Positions 37,110 to 45,588 are shown, counted from the stretch's first letter. The stretch: DNA of 64,000 bases from Microcoleus sp. AS-A8 (GCA_039962225.1 JAMPKV010000012.1:1-64000); one strand, 5' to 3'. Program-made: numbers and translations. The notes: generated from the letters alone by a model not told the origin.

Positions 37110-37610
37110 TTAATCTTCTTGTTGGTAAGTTGCTTGTTGCAGTTGTTCGTTGGGAACATCAAAGAGGATTTCAAATTTAGCCGCCGGGATGAAGCGGTTG
37201 AGAAATCGTCGATGATCTTCTGCATCTTGACGATTGGCAAACCGCGCAACTGTATACCGTCGGGCATTGGGTAGAAGTCGGATAATTGCCCAAGGACGGG
37301 AGTAGTCTTCAATTTGTAAACTACGTTCTTGGGGCGTTTTCATAAGTTCTCCCCTGATGTTGGTTAAGGTGCGCTCAATCAGTTGCCAAAGCTGTTGCCG
37401 TTCTGGGTTGGTATTGTTGGGGATTAAAGTCCAATCGCTGACGGGTGCTGGTGCGAATGTGAGAATGTAATCGTCCTGATCCTCTTTGCAAAGCTTCCAG
37501 GATAGGCGTCGAGTCTGTTTTTGGCATTTGTATCCCTGTTGGCGCATGGTTGCACAGATTCTGTCGCCCTCTGTTTGAAGGCGAAGCCAGTCGGAGTGTT
37601 TCATTGTCAA
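37110..37610 (-). CDS. Hypothetical protein
   Basis: 166 residues (or 164 from the second Met). Sequence blocks are WLRLQTEGDRICATMRQQGY, LSWKLCKEDQDDYILTFAPAPVSDW, and a C-terminal half with YTVARFANRQDAEDHRRFLNRFIP. That last part looks like a small ferredoxin-like or SPOR-like alpha/beta unit. No signal peptide or membrane helix. It is transcribed away from the frameshift gene pair that starts at 37799. Family not recognised. Confidence 0.55.
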   Translation of the reverse strand: MTMKHSDWLRLQTEGDRICATMRQQGYKCQKQTRRLSWKLCKEDQDDYILTFAPAPVSDWTLIPNNTNPERQQLWQLIERTLTNIRGELMKTPQERSLQIEDYSRPWAIIRLLPNARRYTVARFANRQDAEDHRRFLNRFIPAAKFEILFDVPNEQLQQATYQQED

Positions 37611-37740
37611 AATCTGGGTAGTGTCTTCAAAAAGAGCGATCGCTGCGCTCTGATTAGCGATCGCCTGTAAGGAACTTTATTGACTGACATATGTGAAAAT
37701 CAGCTATTTGTATTTTATGTATGCAATAATCAAAAGTCAA

Positions 37741-37764
37741 TATCACATTTACATATATGAGATA
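37741..37764 (+). promoter_or_regulatory. Candidate operator (inverted repeat) upstream of the tandem gene pair
   Basis: TATCACAT (37741-37748) and ATGAGATA (37757-37764) form an inverted repeat with 7 of 8 matching positions and an 8-base spacer. It lies 34 bases before the ATG at 37799. Another palindrome, ACATATGT, lies at 37687-37694. Small DNA-binding regulators often bind such repeats in their own promoters. Seen in sequence; function inferred. Confidence 0.3.
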
Positions 37765-37798
37765 ATTTAGGGATAGTTTATGGCAGAGCCAAAAAAGA

Positions 37799-38175
37799 AT
37801 GACGAGCAAGCGCGGCAGACCGAAGTCAGCCAGGGAAAACGCGAAAAACGTATCGCTGATGATCACTCCGTTGGGGTGGACGCTTCTGCAATCTCAAGCG
37901 CAGCAACTGGGAATGACGAGATCAGAACTGGTGGAGCGATTCGCCAGAGGGGAGATTCAGGGGAACCTTTCAGAACTAGCAGAAGAACGATTTCTGGGGG
38001 AATCCTTCGCCAACTGATTGAGGAGAACGGCATTCAGTTGGCTCATTACAAGTCTGAAGTAGAAAGGCTGGAAAGAAGGCAGCGCCAGCTTGAAGAACTG
38101 TTTGAAGAGTTAAGGGTAAAGACTGGCGAAGACCTCGACGATGAAGATGAGGTTGAAGACGAGGAAGGGGAATGA
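37799..38175 (+). CDS. Small regulator-like protein, copy 1, expressed by predicted -1 frameshift
   Basis: Proposed product is 125 residues, read as 37799-37999 joined to 37999-38175. The first frame gives MTSKRGRPKSAR, then GWTLLQSQAQQLGMTRSELVERFARG, a ribbon-helix-helix/HTH-like module with an AT-hook-like RGRPK. It would stop alone at 38017 (72 residues). The -1 frame supplies GGILRQLIEENGIQLAHYKS and a coiled coil ending in TGEDLDDEDEVEDEEGE. The switch is at CTG-GGG-GAA (37994-38002). A perfect 9-bp stem follows. Its stop overlaps copy 2's ATG (ATGA), which argues that the -1 frame is translated. Without slippage a short DNA-binding form is made. The -1 frame alone is open from 37780, but upstream of the slip it is poorly conserved between copies. 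Confidence 0.7.
37994..38042 (+). promoter_or_regulatory. Predicted -1 frameshift signal, copy 1
   Basis: The G5 run is 37996-38000 in CTG-GGG-GAA. GCCAACTGA (38009-38017) pairs perfectly with TCAGTTGGC (38034-38042), 9 bp with a 16-base loop. The stem begins 8 bases after the last G, or 6 after the A-site codon. This is the geometry of a stimulatory hairpin. Confidence 0.65.
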
Positions 38176-38563
38176 CGAACAAGCGCGGCAGACCAAAATC
38201 AGACAGGAACACGAAGACAGTGACCTTGCGCGTCGAGCCGAGGGACTGGGAACTATTCCGTCAGAAAGCCAAAGCTCTAGGGATGTCCAGATCTCAGTTA
38301 GTGCAGAGGTTAGCCAGGGGAGAGATACGGATCGATTCAGCGATACTCACAGAGGAACTACTGCTGGGGGAATTATCCGCGAACTGCTTGATGAAAATGA
38401 TGAGTTAACGGCATATCACAGTTCGCAAATAGAGTTTCATAACAACCGACTCAAGCAGCTAAGCACCAGAAGGGCGAGGCTTGAACGTCTCTATGGCGAG
38501 TTGCAAGCTAAGACTGGCGAAGAGCTCGACGATGAAAATGAAGTTGACGACGAGGAAGAGTAG
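38172..38563 (+). CDS. Small regulator-like protein, copy 2, expressed by predicted -1 frameshift
   Basis: Proposed product is 130 residues, read as 38172-38369 joined to 38369-38563. A strong ribosome site GAGGAAGGGGA precedes the ATG, which overlaps copy 1's stop. The first frame gives MTNKRGRPKSDRNTKTVTLRVEPRD, then ALGMSRSQLVQRLARGEI, about half identical to copy 1. Read straight, it stops at 38408 (78 residues). The -1 frame gives GGIIRELLDENDELTAYHSS and a coiled coil ending TGEELDDENEVDDEEE, again matching copy 1's tail. The switch is at CTG-GGG-GAA (38364-38372), as in copy 1. Likely a DNA-binding regulator that makes short and long forms. Confidence 0.7.
38364..38426 (+). promoter_or_regulatory. 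Predicted -1 frameshift signal, copy 2
   Basis: The G5 run is 38366-38370 in CTG-GGG-GAA. GCGAACTG (38379-38386) pairs perfectly with CAGTTCGC (38419-38426), 8 bp with a 32-base loop, starting 8 bases after the last G. An SD-like AGAGGAA lies at 38351-38357, about 8 bases before the slip codons. The third pair is G-C here and C-G in copy 1. Confidence 0.65.
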
Positions 38564-38615
38564 GGCGGAATATTGTTTAATCCACAGTGACCTAGCATTA
38601 CTTAGTTCACAGTAA

Positions 38616-39068
38616 CTATTCGTCACTTTCGTAGATCCACAAGTACCCTTCTTCTTCTTTTATCTGTAGGTAATTGCGAACTGCCTCATAATCCTGGTTA
38701 GGCTCAACTACAAAACCATAACACTTGAAATAGAATTTCTCGTTATCAATTCCTTTGCGACGAAGTTCCCAAATAATGTCAACACAGTTTTCTTCAGATG
38801 TTTCCTCGCAAAAGATAACCCGCAATGTTTTACATCCGCTGGCTTGAATTAACTCAGTGACAACAGGCATATCATCGTCTGATTCGTGACAACGGACAAT
38901 GTCATGTAAACTCAAGTCAAAAGGATAGAACGGAACATTTTCCAAACGGTAGAGTTGCTTACCTAAAGGAATTGCCAACACCGTTTCTTTGTTTAGTTGA
39001 TAACGATCTTCTTGGCTGGGCGTTTCAATCCGAACCTTAGTAAGCCGTGAGGATTCATCATTGCTCAT
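38616..39068 (-). CDS. DUF4265-like protein
   Basis: 150 residues. LYRLENVPFYPFDLSLHDIVRCHESDD matches the DUF4265 pattern, where 'NVPFYxYGLSxGDIV' precedes an acidic turn. It is followed by VTELIQASGCKTLRVIFCEETSE and a C-terminal LQIKEEEGYLWIYESDE. These are small acidic proteins of unknown role, scattered in accessory DNA and sometimes linked to polymorphic toxin loci as immunity-like proteins. No toxin gene is adjacent. It is convergent with the frameshift pair, 52 bases away. Confidence 0.6.
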   Translation of the reverse strand: MSNDESSRLTKVRIETPSQEDRYQLNKETVLAIPLGKQLYRLENVPFYPFDLSLHDIVRCHESDDDMPVVTELIQASGCKTLRVIFCEETSEENCVDIIWELRRKGIDNEKFYFKCYGFVVEPNQDYEAVRNYLQIKEEEGYLWIYESDE

Positions 39069-39290
39069 GGAGAGAAGTTTGCGATCACATAAGTCAGCTA
39101 CCTAAACTAGCCTAACAATTTACTGAGTGCGATCGTCCATCGCCGTAGGTTAGGATGACGCTCTTGTTACCCAACATCTCCTCCCGTCCAACATCAACGC
39201 CAAATGCAGCATTCACACTTCAACGTTAACGAGGATAGCGTTAGCGAAGCGGGACGTAGTCCAGTGCTGCTGCTTTGGGCAGATCGCACT

Positions 39291-39848
39291 TCAACCCAGC
39301 GTCAACCAGCCAAAAACCTGCTCCACAGTAAGTTCTAACTCAACTCCATTTAGAATTGGCAAAGGTGTAGCTCCTGTTAACAATTCCACTCGCTGACCGG
39401 GAAAGATGACCAGGATGCTTACTTCTTCTGGATCGATTAACCATCCTAGCTCAGTGCCGTGACGCGAACAATGAAGCAGCTTGCCGAGGACTTTGGTTTG
39501 TCTTTGGTCTGGGGAAAGAATTTCTATCGCCCAATCAGGATGTGTTTCAAAGCGGTTCGCAATTTGACCCGATGGCTCTATAGGGATTCTTTTCCACCGA
39601 AATACGGCAATATCGGGAACCGTTGAATCACCCCCAAAAGTGCAGCGTAGTTCTGGGAATGCTAAAGCAATTTTTTGGGGTTTAGCAACTTTATTGATTG
39701 CCTCGCACAATTCAAACTGAATTAAACTGTGCTTACCTTGAGGCATTGGCTTCTGAATGATTTCCCCATTAATAAATTCTGATGCTGGTTGGGTTTCTGG
39801 GAGTTTGAGGAACTCCTCTAAGCTCAGGGTTTGAGCAGCAGTAGTCAT
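39291..39848 (-). CDS. Uma2-family putative endonuclease
   Basis: 185 residues, close in sequence to the Uma2 gene at 1960. Shared blocks are LSLEEFLKLPETQPASEFINGEIIQKPMPQG, ALAFPELRCTFGG, VPDIAVFRWKRIP, PDWAIEILSPDQ (probable Asp and Glu ligands) and GWLIDPEE. A start at 39848 fits the family N-terminus. The family has a PD-(D/E)XK-like fold and nuclease activity is inferred. No partner gene is adjacent. Confidence 0.88.
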   Translation of the reverse strand: MTTAAQTLSLEEFLKLPETQPASEFINGEIIQKPMPQGKHSLIQFELCEAINKVAKPQKIALAFPELRCTFGGDSTVPDIAVFRWKRIPIEPSGQIANRFETHPDWAIEILSPDQRQTKVLGKLLHCSRHGTELGWLIDPEEVSILVIFPGQRVELLTGATPLPILNGVELELTVEQVFGWLTLG

Positions 39849-40031
39849 AGTGTGCCTCGCGCCTAGGGTTAGCGGCGATCGCTACCTTTCTTTAGACTAT
39901 ATCCCCACAACATGAGCTTAAACCAACCGTATTCTATTCTGTGTTTTAGCTTAGCGGCTGGAGTAGGAGCATTGCTTCCCTACGACAAATGGTGCGATGC
40001 CGAAGGCGGTTCGCTTCGCGACTATGGCATT

Positions 40032-40667
40032 TCAAAGTTGACGAGGAAAGCGATCGCTCAATTTATCAATCGCGCCCGATCCAAATTGATATGCATCAGC
40101 GATGCACTCAGAAAAGATGTCATTCAGGTCAAATCCACCGAAAAACTGACTCTGCTCAACGAGAATGTAGCGCTCATCCTGGAACTGGTAGATTTCAATC
40201 CTTTGTCGGCGAACGATCCAAAGTTCCCTAACTCGATAAGGCAAATAATCATTAACGCTGGTGAATGAGGTTACATCACACTCAATCGCCAAGTCCGGTG
40301 GAGCATCGGTACTCCAGTCAATCCGACGTTTTCCCACCACAGGTAGCTCACCAATATAGAAAAAATGGTCAGGAATGACACCACTATGCTCTGGCAAATC
40401 CATCGTGGTTTCATGGTAAGAGTCGAACCTCAGTCCTCTATGACGTAGCAACACTTTTACCATGTCCACGATAATATCCAGTTGCTTGCCATGTTCGGGC
40501 AAAGGAACCATCAGCAGCAGTTCTCCATTGCAGTACTTTACACGGGGGGAAGTGCGATCGCCTAAATGTTCAAGCAAAGTTTGATAGTCCTGCCAGGTTC
40601 CAGGGACTCTTACCACTGCTCCTGCTGGCAACTCAATGGTATTAGGTTTGACGATCACGTTAATCAT
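40032..40667 (-). CDS. Uma2-family putative endonuclease, divergent
   Basis: 211 residues. A different Uma2 branch from the two others here: TWQDYQTLLEHLGDRTSPRVKYCNGELLLMVPLPEHG, then SGVIPDHFFYIGE, PPDLAIECDVTSFT (expected catalytic Asp/Glu region; the usual lysine-equivalent is unclear), and LPYRVRELWIVRRQRIEIYQF. A frame on the other strand (39912-40268) is its shadow. Role unknown. Confidence 0.82.
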   Translation of the reverse strand: MINVIVKPNTIELPAGAVVRVPGTWQDYQTLLEHLGDRTSPRVKYCNGELLLMVPLPEHGKQLDIIVDMVKVLLRHRGLRFDSYHETTMDLPEHSGVIPDHFFYIGELPVVGKRRIDWSTDAPPDLAIECDVTSFTSVNDYLPYRVRELWIVRRQRIEIYQFQDERYILVEQSQFFGGFDLNDIFSECIADAYQFGSGAIDKLSDRFPRQL

Positions 40668-40738
40668 CGGCAGCCTTGTTTATCAGCTAAGAACAATTAT
40701 GGATCTTTACTAAATGTTCGGTTTCGCAACGCTCAACT

Positions 40739-42361
40739 TCAACAAGGTTGCCGCATCCCCCTTCCCTCCACATAATCCGCATAAATCATCTGCGAAACCT
40801 TCGGCGGCGTATCCCCCACATGAAACGCACGCGCACGATCTTCAATTACCCGATCTGCATTCGTCACCCGCTCAAATTGCCGTTTGTGTTCCGCCCAAGA
40901 TTCCACAACCATCGTTTCCACAAACCGACCAGGGTCAGATAAATCTTGGTACAATCCCCATTGAATCGCCCCATCTCGACGACGAATTAAACTCAGTGCC
41001 TGCATCGCCTTGGTAAACTCCTCAGCATTAGCGGCATCAATGCGATACTCCAGTGTAACCATGACCGGCCCGTCATTGGGGCAAGGCTCAAAAACCTGAA
41101 CCGGCTGATTCCAGTGTAGCGAGGCTGATAAGTCGAATTTCTCTACACACCGCAGACGATAGCGAGTCGTCAGTGCCACACACACCATCAATCCTACGGC
41201 AGCGGCAGTGAGGGCAGTGGAGATTCCAGTCCGTTGCGCGATCGCACCCCACAATAAACTCCCCACTGCCATACATCCCTGGAACACCAACATCTGAGTT
41301 GCGATCGCTCTGGCACGTACCCAAGTCGGAACAGCCGTTTGAGCCGACACACTCAAACTCACCATCACAGATAGGGACGCAATCCCCACCACGAACATTA
41401 CCCCACATATCAGGTAGACATTGCGGACAGAGGCTAACACGAGCATCATCGCACCCATCAACACTGATGCCCCGGCAACCAAATGGTCAATGGACGTTTT
41501 TTGCCGCACTTTGGGGATAATAAACGCTCCCGTTAACCCACCGATTCCCCAAAAGCCTAGTATTATACCATATCCTAATGCATCCAGACCTAATTCTCGG
41601 CGTCCTAAAAGGGGTAATAGGGCAAACAATGCACTTGCAAACATAATGTAAGCGGCTGTACGAATGTACACCGTCTGAAGCAGGGGAGCGAAGCGTGCAT
41701 AACGAATCCCTGCTTGGATCGCTCCCACAAACCGTTCGGCGGGTAAGGCACTGGTTTGGGTGGTTCTTTGCCAACGATAAAGCACCAGCATTACCGCCAC
41801 AAATGAAGCCGCATTTAACAGAAAAACAACACCCGTGCTTGTCGCCGCAATCACTATCCCCGCTACAGCCGGGCCAATGGAACGTGATAAATTAATCACA
41901 ATCCCACTTAAGGTGACGGCGGAGGAAAGTTCCTCTTTCGCCACCAATTCCGGGACAATCGCTTGCCAGACGGGCATGTTCATCGCACTCCCGACACTGA
42001 GGGCAAACGTGAGTACTAGCAGTATCCAAGGAGTAGTGATACCTGTAACTGTTAATACTCCAAGCAATGCGGCTACAACCAGCATCCAACCTTGGGTGAA
42101 TAACAGCATCTTGCGCCGATCCACCACATCTGCGATCGCACCAGCGGGTAATGCGAGTAGAAAAAACGGCAAACTTGATGCCGCCTGCATCAGTGCCACT
42201 AAAAAGGGTGAAGGCGAGAGAGAAGTCATCAGCCATGCAGCCCCCACATCATGCATCCAAGTGCCAATGCTGGACACCGCAGATGCCATCCAAAGGGCAC
42301 GAAACACAGGCTGACGTAAAGGACTCCAGGTAGATGTAGGCGTAATTGTTGATGCGTTCAT
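40739..42361 (-). CDS. MFS exporter (MFS_3 type) with C-terminal ABM-like domain
   Basis: 540 residues. Twelve membrane helices cover about 20-400. STWSPLRQPVFRALWMASAVSSIGTWMHDVGAAWLMTSLS is the signature N-terminus of the MFS_3/enterobactin-exporter-like group. A soluble C-terminal domain of about 100 residues follows (PVMVTLEYRIDAANAEEFTKAMQAL, then RFVETMVVESWAEHKRQFERVTNADR), which has the pattern of antibiotic-biosynthesis-monooxygenase-like dimeric folds. Such fusions recur in this MFS group. It would export small molecules with proton coupling; the substrate is unknown. It reads away from hppD, which lies upstream on the same strand. Confidence 0.87.
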   Translation of the reverse strand: MNASTITPTSTWSPLRQPVFRALWMASAVSSIGTWMHDVGAAWLMTSLSPSPFLVALMQAASSLPFFLLALPAGAIADVVDRRKMLLFTQGWMLVVAALLGVLTVTGITTPWILLVLTFALSVGSAMNMPVWQAIVPELVAKEELSSAVTLSGIVINLSRSIGPAVAGIVIAATSTGVVFLLNAASFVAVMLVLYRWQRTTQTSALPAERFVGAIQAGIRYARFAPLLQTVYIRTAAYIMFASALFALLPLLGRRELGLDALGYGIILGFWGIGGLTGAFIIPKVRQKTSIDHLVAGASVLMGAMMLVLASVRNVYLICGVMFVVGIASLSVMVSLSVSAQTAVPTWVRARAIATQMLVFQGCMAVGSLLWGAIAQRTGISTALTAAAVGLMVCVALTTRYRLRCVEKFDLSASLHWNQPVQVFEPCPNDGPVMVTLEYRIDAANAEEFTKAMQALSLIRRRDGAIQWGLYQDLSDPGRFVETMVVESWAEHKRQFERVTNADRVIEDRARAFHVGDTPPKVSQMIYADYVEGRGMRQPC

Positions 42362-42508
42362 GAAACCTTGGGAGTGAAGGACGTGAACAACTGCGGCACT
42401 CCTATGGAGGGGCGATCGCTAACGAAGGTTTCAATTAGAATAACTGCTTATCTGGCTCCTTGTTGAGAGGCGACTGAGTCGTTTGAGGTAATGCAGTCAC
42501 TCAAAATT

Positions 42509-43633
42509 TCAAAAATTTCCCCGCATGGCTTGTTCCCGTTCAATCGCTTCAAACAAAGATTTGAAGTTTCCCTCACCAAAGCCTTCCGCCCCATGCCGTT
42601 CAATTATCTCAAAAAACAGAGTCGGGCGGTCTTGCACGGGTTGGGTAAAAATTTGCAGTAAATATCCGTCTTCATCCCGATCCACCAAGATTCCCAGTTC
42701 CGCTAACTTATTAATTGGCTCATCAATTTTTCCTAGCCGTGCTTCCAAGTCGTCGTAATAATTTCTCGGTATGCGAAGAAATTCGATTCCCGCTGCCTGC
42801 ATCTGAGAAACGGTTTCGATAATGTTATTTGTTCGGCAAGCAATGTGCTGCACTCCTGGGCCGTGGTTATATTCTAGGTACTCTTCAATTTGCGATTTCC
42901 GTTTGCTTTTGGCTGGTTCGTTAATGGGTATTTTGATCTTGCCAGTCTCATCTTGCATGACGATGGATATCAAAGCCGAGTACTCAGTAGAAATGGTCTG
43001 GTCATCAAAATGTTTCAAGAGGCGGAAATCCATCGTGTCCGCAAAAAATTGCACCCATCGCTCCATTTCTCCCAACTCGACATTGCCAACAACATGGTCA
43101 ATGTTGAGCAGTCCGACTCCGTTGTTATAGCGTATCCCTGAAGATAGACTAGCGCTGGATGGCTTATTACTATATCTAGGTACAAAACCAGGAGCAAATA
43201 TCCCTTGGTAATCGCTTCGTTCGACAAATTTGATTAATGTATCTCCAAAACCTTGAATCGCAGCGTAGCAAAATAGTCCGTATCCGTCCTCTTCTTCTGT
43301 AGGCGCGATCGCACTGACTGCCCCCCTAGCCGTCGTTTCCTTATAAGCACTGACTGCATTTGGCACTTCCAATGCGATAATGGCAACTCCATCGCCGTGC
43401 TTCAGCGCACTTTGGCAAATTGGGTGTTCGGGACTCAATCCCGTGCTTAAAACAAATCGAATATCTCCTTGTTCTACTACATAAGAAGCGACTTCCCGGC
43501 TACCTGTTTCTAACCCTCGGTATGCCGTAATGGTGAAACCCAAAAACTGGGAATAAAACAGCGCTGCCTGTCTAGCGTTTCCCACATAGAATTCTATGTG
43601 ATCAAATCGCTTTATAGGGCAAAAATTATTCAT
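42509..43633 (-). CDS. hppD: 4-hydroxyphenylpyruvate dioxygenase
   Basis: 374 residues, usual length. The enzyme converts 4-hydroxyphenylpyruvate to homogentisate, the head group for tocopherol and, in plants, plastoquinone. The three iron ligands are visible: His in LLNIDHVVGNV, His in GPGVQHIACRT and Glu in LFFEIIERHGAEGFGEGNF. Two glyoxalase-type halves are present (IKRFDHIEFYVGNARQAA opens the first). GEGNFKSLFEAIE is the standard C-terminal helix that closes the active site. MFS exporter gene follows on the same strand. Confidence 0.95.
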   Translation of the reverse strand: MNNFCPIKRFDHIEFYVGNARQAALFYSQFLGFTITAYRGLETGSREVASYVVEQGDIRFVLSTGLSPEHPICQSALKHGDGVAIIALEVPNAVSAYKETTARGAVSAIAPTEEEDGYGLFCYAAIQGFGDTLIKFVERSDYQGIFAPGFVPRYSNKPSSASLSSGIRYNNGVGLLNIDHVVGNVELGEMERWVQFFADTMDFRLLKHFDDQTISTEYSALISIVMQDETGKIKIPINEPAKSKRKSQIEEYLEYNHGPGVQHIACRTNNIIETVSQMQAAGIEFLRIPRNYYDDLEARLGKIDEPINKLAELGILVDRDEDGYLLQIFTQPVQDRPTLFFEIIERHGAEGFGEGNFKSLFEAIEREQAMRGNF

Positions 43634-43749
43634 GGTAACTATTCATGAGATAAGATGGCGATAGCAGAAGAATAATAATTGCAACCCCTAAAAAAATATA
43701 CCTTGATATAGATGTTTTTAGTTGACACATTATTTTATATTTTTTCTTT

Positions 43750-45240
43750 TTATAGCTGACTTTTTCTGCCTTTAAGCAAATACGTGGTCATCTCGCCTTT
43801 GCCTTTGACTGGGATGATACCTCGCTCTTCAAAAATAAATTGGTCTCGTAATCGTTCATAGGTTTGTGCCGTAACTTGGATGGTACCAGGAATGCCGAGA
43901 GATTCCATCCGACTCGCAGTATTGACGGTATCACCCCACAAATCGTAACTGAATTTTTTGAGTCCAATCACGCCCGCGACAACTGAACCCGAATTGATGC
44001 CAATTCGCATACTAAAGGATTCACCCGTTTTAGCATTGACCTGAATCAGTGATTGTTGCATATCGAGAGCCATATGGGCGATCGCACTGGTATGATCCGG
44101 TCGGGGCATGGGGAGACCTGCGACTACCATATAGGCATCACCAATGGTTTTAATTTTCTCTAAACCATGTTTGTCGGCGAGTTGATCGAACCCTGAGAAA
44201 ATCACATTCAAAACCTCAACCAATTCTTTTGCCGAGCGCCGATTTGAGAACTCAGTAAAGCCAACAAGGTCAGCAAATAGAACACTAACTTCTTCAAAAC
44301 TATCAGCGATCGTGATTGGCTCCAGTTTCAACCGTTCGGCAATTGGCTTAGGCAAAATATTGAGCAACAAATTCTCTGTTTGTTCCTGTTGGTAGTGCAG
44401 TGCTTCTTGCGCTACCTTGCGCTCAGTAATATCCGATTGAATCCCTACAAAATGAGTGAGGTTGCCCTCTGTATCATAGATCGGTGAAACACTTAATTCA
44501 TTCCAGAAAAGGGTCTTATCTTTGCGATAATTGGATAATATAACCTTGCAGCCCCTCCCTTCTCGGATTGCCTCGCGGAGTTCATTGAGGGCCGGTTGAT
44601 CGGTGTCATTGCCTTGCAGAAAACGACAGTTTCGTCCTATCACCTCTTCAGCTTGGTAGCCGGTTAGTCGTTCAAATGCCGGATTGACATAGGTGATGGG
44701 CATGTCAGGTTTTCTGGCATCAGCGATGACAATACCATCACTACTCGCGGCGATCGCTTGGTTCGAGAGTCGCAGTTCCTCTTCTTTTTTCTGACGTTCC
44801 CTAATCTCCGCTTGCAGTCTTTTATTCTGCTCAACCAGGCTACGATTTAGGTTCCGGATCGTTAAGTGAGTCGTAATCCGCGCTTTCAGGACTTCTTCCT
44901 GAATTGGCTTAGTGATATAGTCTACTGCCCCGACACCAAAACCTTTGACCTTATCTTCTGTATCGGAAAGCGCTGTCATAAAAATGACTGGAATGTCTTG
45001 GCTTGACTCATTCGCTTTCAGACGGCGGCAGATTTCAAACCCATCAATTCCCGGCATCATCACATCTAAAAGAATCAGATCGGGATGAGCCTCTTCGACG
45101 GTCTGGAGAGCAATTTTGCCATTATTCGCTAATAAGACGGTAAAATCAGAATCACTCAAAACAAAGAATAGCAAATCCAAAGTATCTGGGTTGTCGTCAA
45201 CAATTAAAATGACGCCTTTTTCGTCACTACCAAGGCTCAT
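43750..45240 (-). CDS. REC-LOV-class III adenylate cyclase
   Basis: 496 residues. A receiver domain (Asp59 in LILLDVMMPG) is followed by a short linker and a LOV-type PAS domain (about 160-275). It holds the flavin-adduct motif GRNCRFLQ with Cys205, NYRKDKTLFWN and Gln268 in FVGIQSD. A helical linker with LLLNILPKPIAERL, the cyclase coupling segment, leads to the class III cyclase (about 315-490). Metal ligands are Asp324 and Asp368. Base-selecting Lys364 and Asp433 indicate ATP rather than GTP; Asn440 and Arg444 are the transition-state pair. Predicted to make cAMP under blue light, with input also from phosphorylation. Confidence 0.92.
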   Translation of the reverse strand: MSLGSDEKGVILIVDDNPDTLDLLFFVLSDSDFTVLLANNGKIALQTVEEAHPDLILLDVMMPGIDGFEICRRLKANESSQDIPVIFMTALSDTEDKVKGFGVGAVDYITKPIQEEVLKARITTHLTIRNLNRSLVEQNKRLQAEIRERQKKEEELRLSNQAIAASSDGIVIADARKPDMPITYVNPAFERLTGYQAEEVIGRNCRFLQGNDTDQPALNELREAIREGRGCKVILSNYRKDKTLFWNELSVSPIYDTEGNLTHFVGIQSDITERKVAQEALHYQQEQTENLLLNILPKPIAERLKLEPITIADSFEEVSVLFADLVGFTEFSNRRSAKELVEVLNVIFSGFDQLADKHGLEKIKTIGDAYMVVAGLPMPRPDHTSAIAHMALDMQQSLIQVNAKTGESFSMRIGINSGSVVAGVIGLKKFSYDLWGDTVNTASRMESLGIPGTIQVTAQTYERLRDQFIFEERGIIPVKGKGEMTTYLLKGRKSQL

Positions 45241-45548
45241 TTATCAGTTCCTCTATAATCTTTGGACAACCTAACAGATTCTTGTTTCCTGAGACGCTGA
45301 CACTCGCAACAGCGTACTCCAGAACCAAAGGCATAAATCTTGTATCCAACTGCACTCGGAAAGCGACAGGTTCAAGAAAAGCTCCCTGATAGGATCTATG
45401 ATAGCTAGCTCAACCTGAGGGGAGGTAAACCCCCACCCCCTATTTATGGTTGCCAGTTTTGTCAAAATTACTTTCAGCCAACTGCTGACGCTGGCGTTTC
45501 CCCTTGAGACAAGTCTCCCAAGCGACAGATAATGAGTCAATTGACAAC

Positions 45549-45582
45549 AAAAAAAGGCAGAAGATTCTGGATCTTCTGCCTT
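45549..45582 (-). terminator. Rho-independent terminator after tRNA-Arg
   Basis: AAGGCAGAAGAT (45554-45565) pairs fully with ATCTTCTGCCTT (45571-45582) around a 5-base loop. On the minus strand the stem is followed by a run of U (A-run at 45549-45555). It lies just past the tRNA 3' end. Confidence 0.75.
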
Positions 45583-45588
45583 CTGGGA

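Noticed and set aside
37780-38175. Reading the whole 131-codon frame from 37780 as one gene
   Set aside because: Its N-terminal part is poorly conserved when compared with copy 2's equivalent frame, whereas the frame from 37799 is well conserved there. Only the part after the G run is conserved in this frame.
39912-40268. Plus-strand gene
   Set aside because: It is the shadow of the minus-strand Uma2 gene at 40032-40667, which shows clear family motifs.
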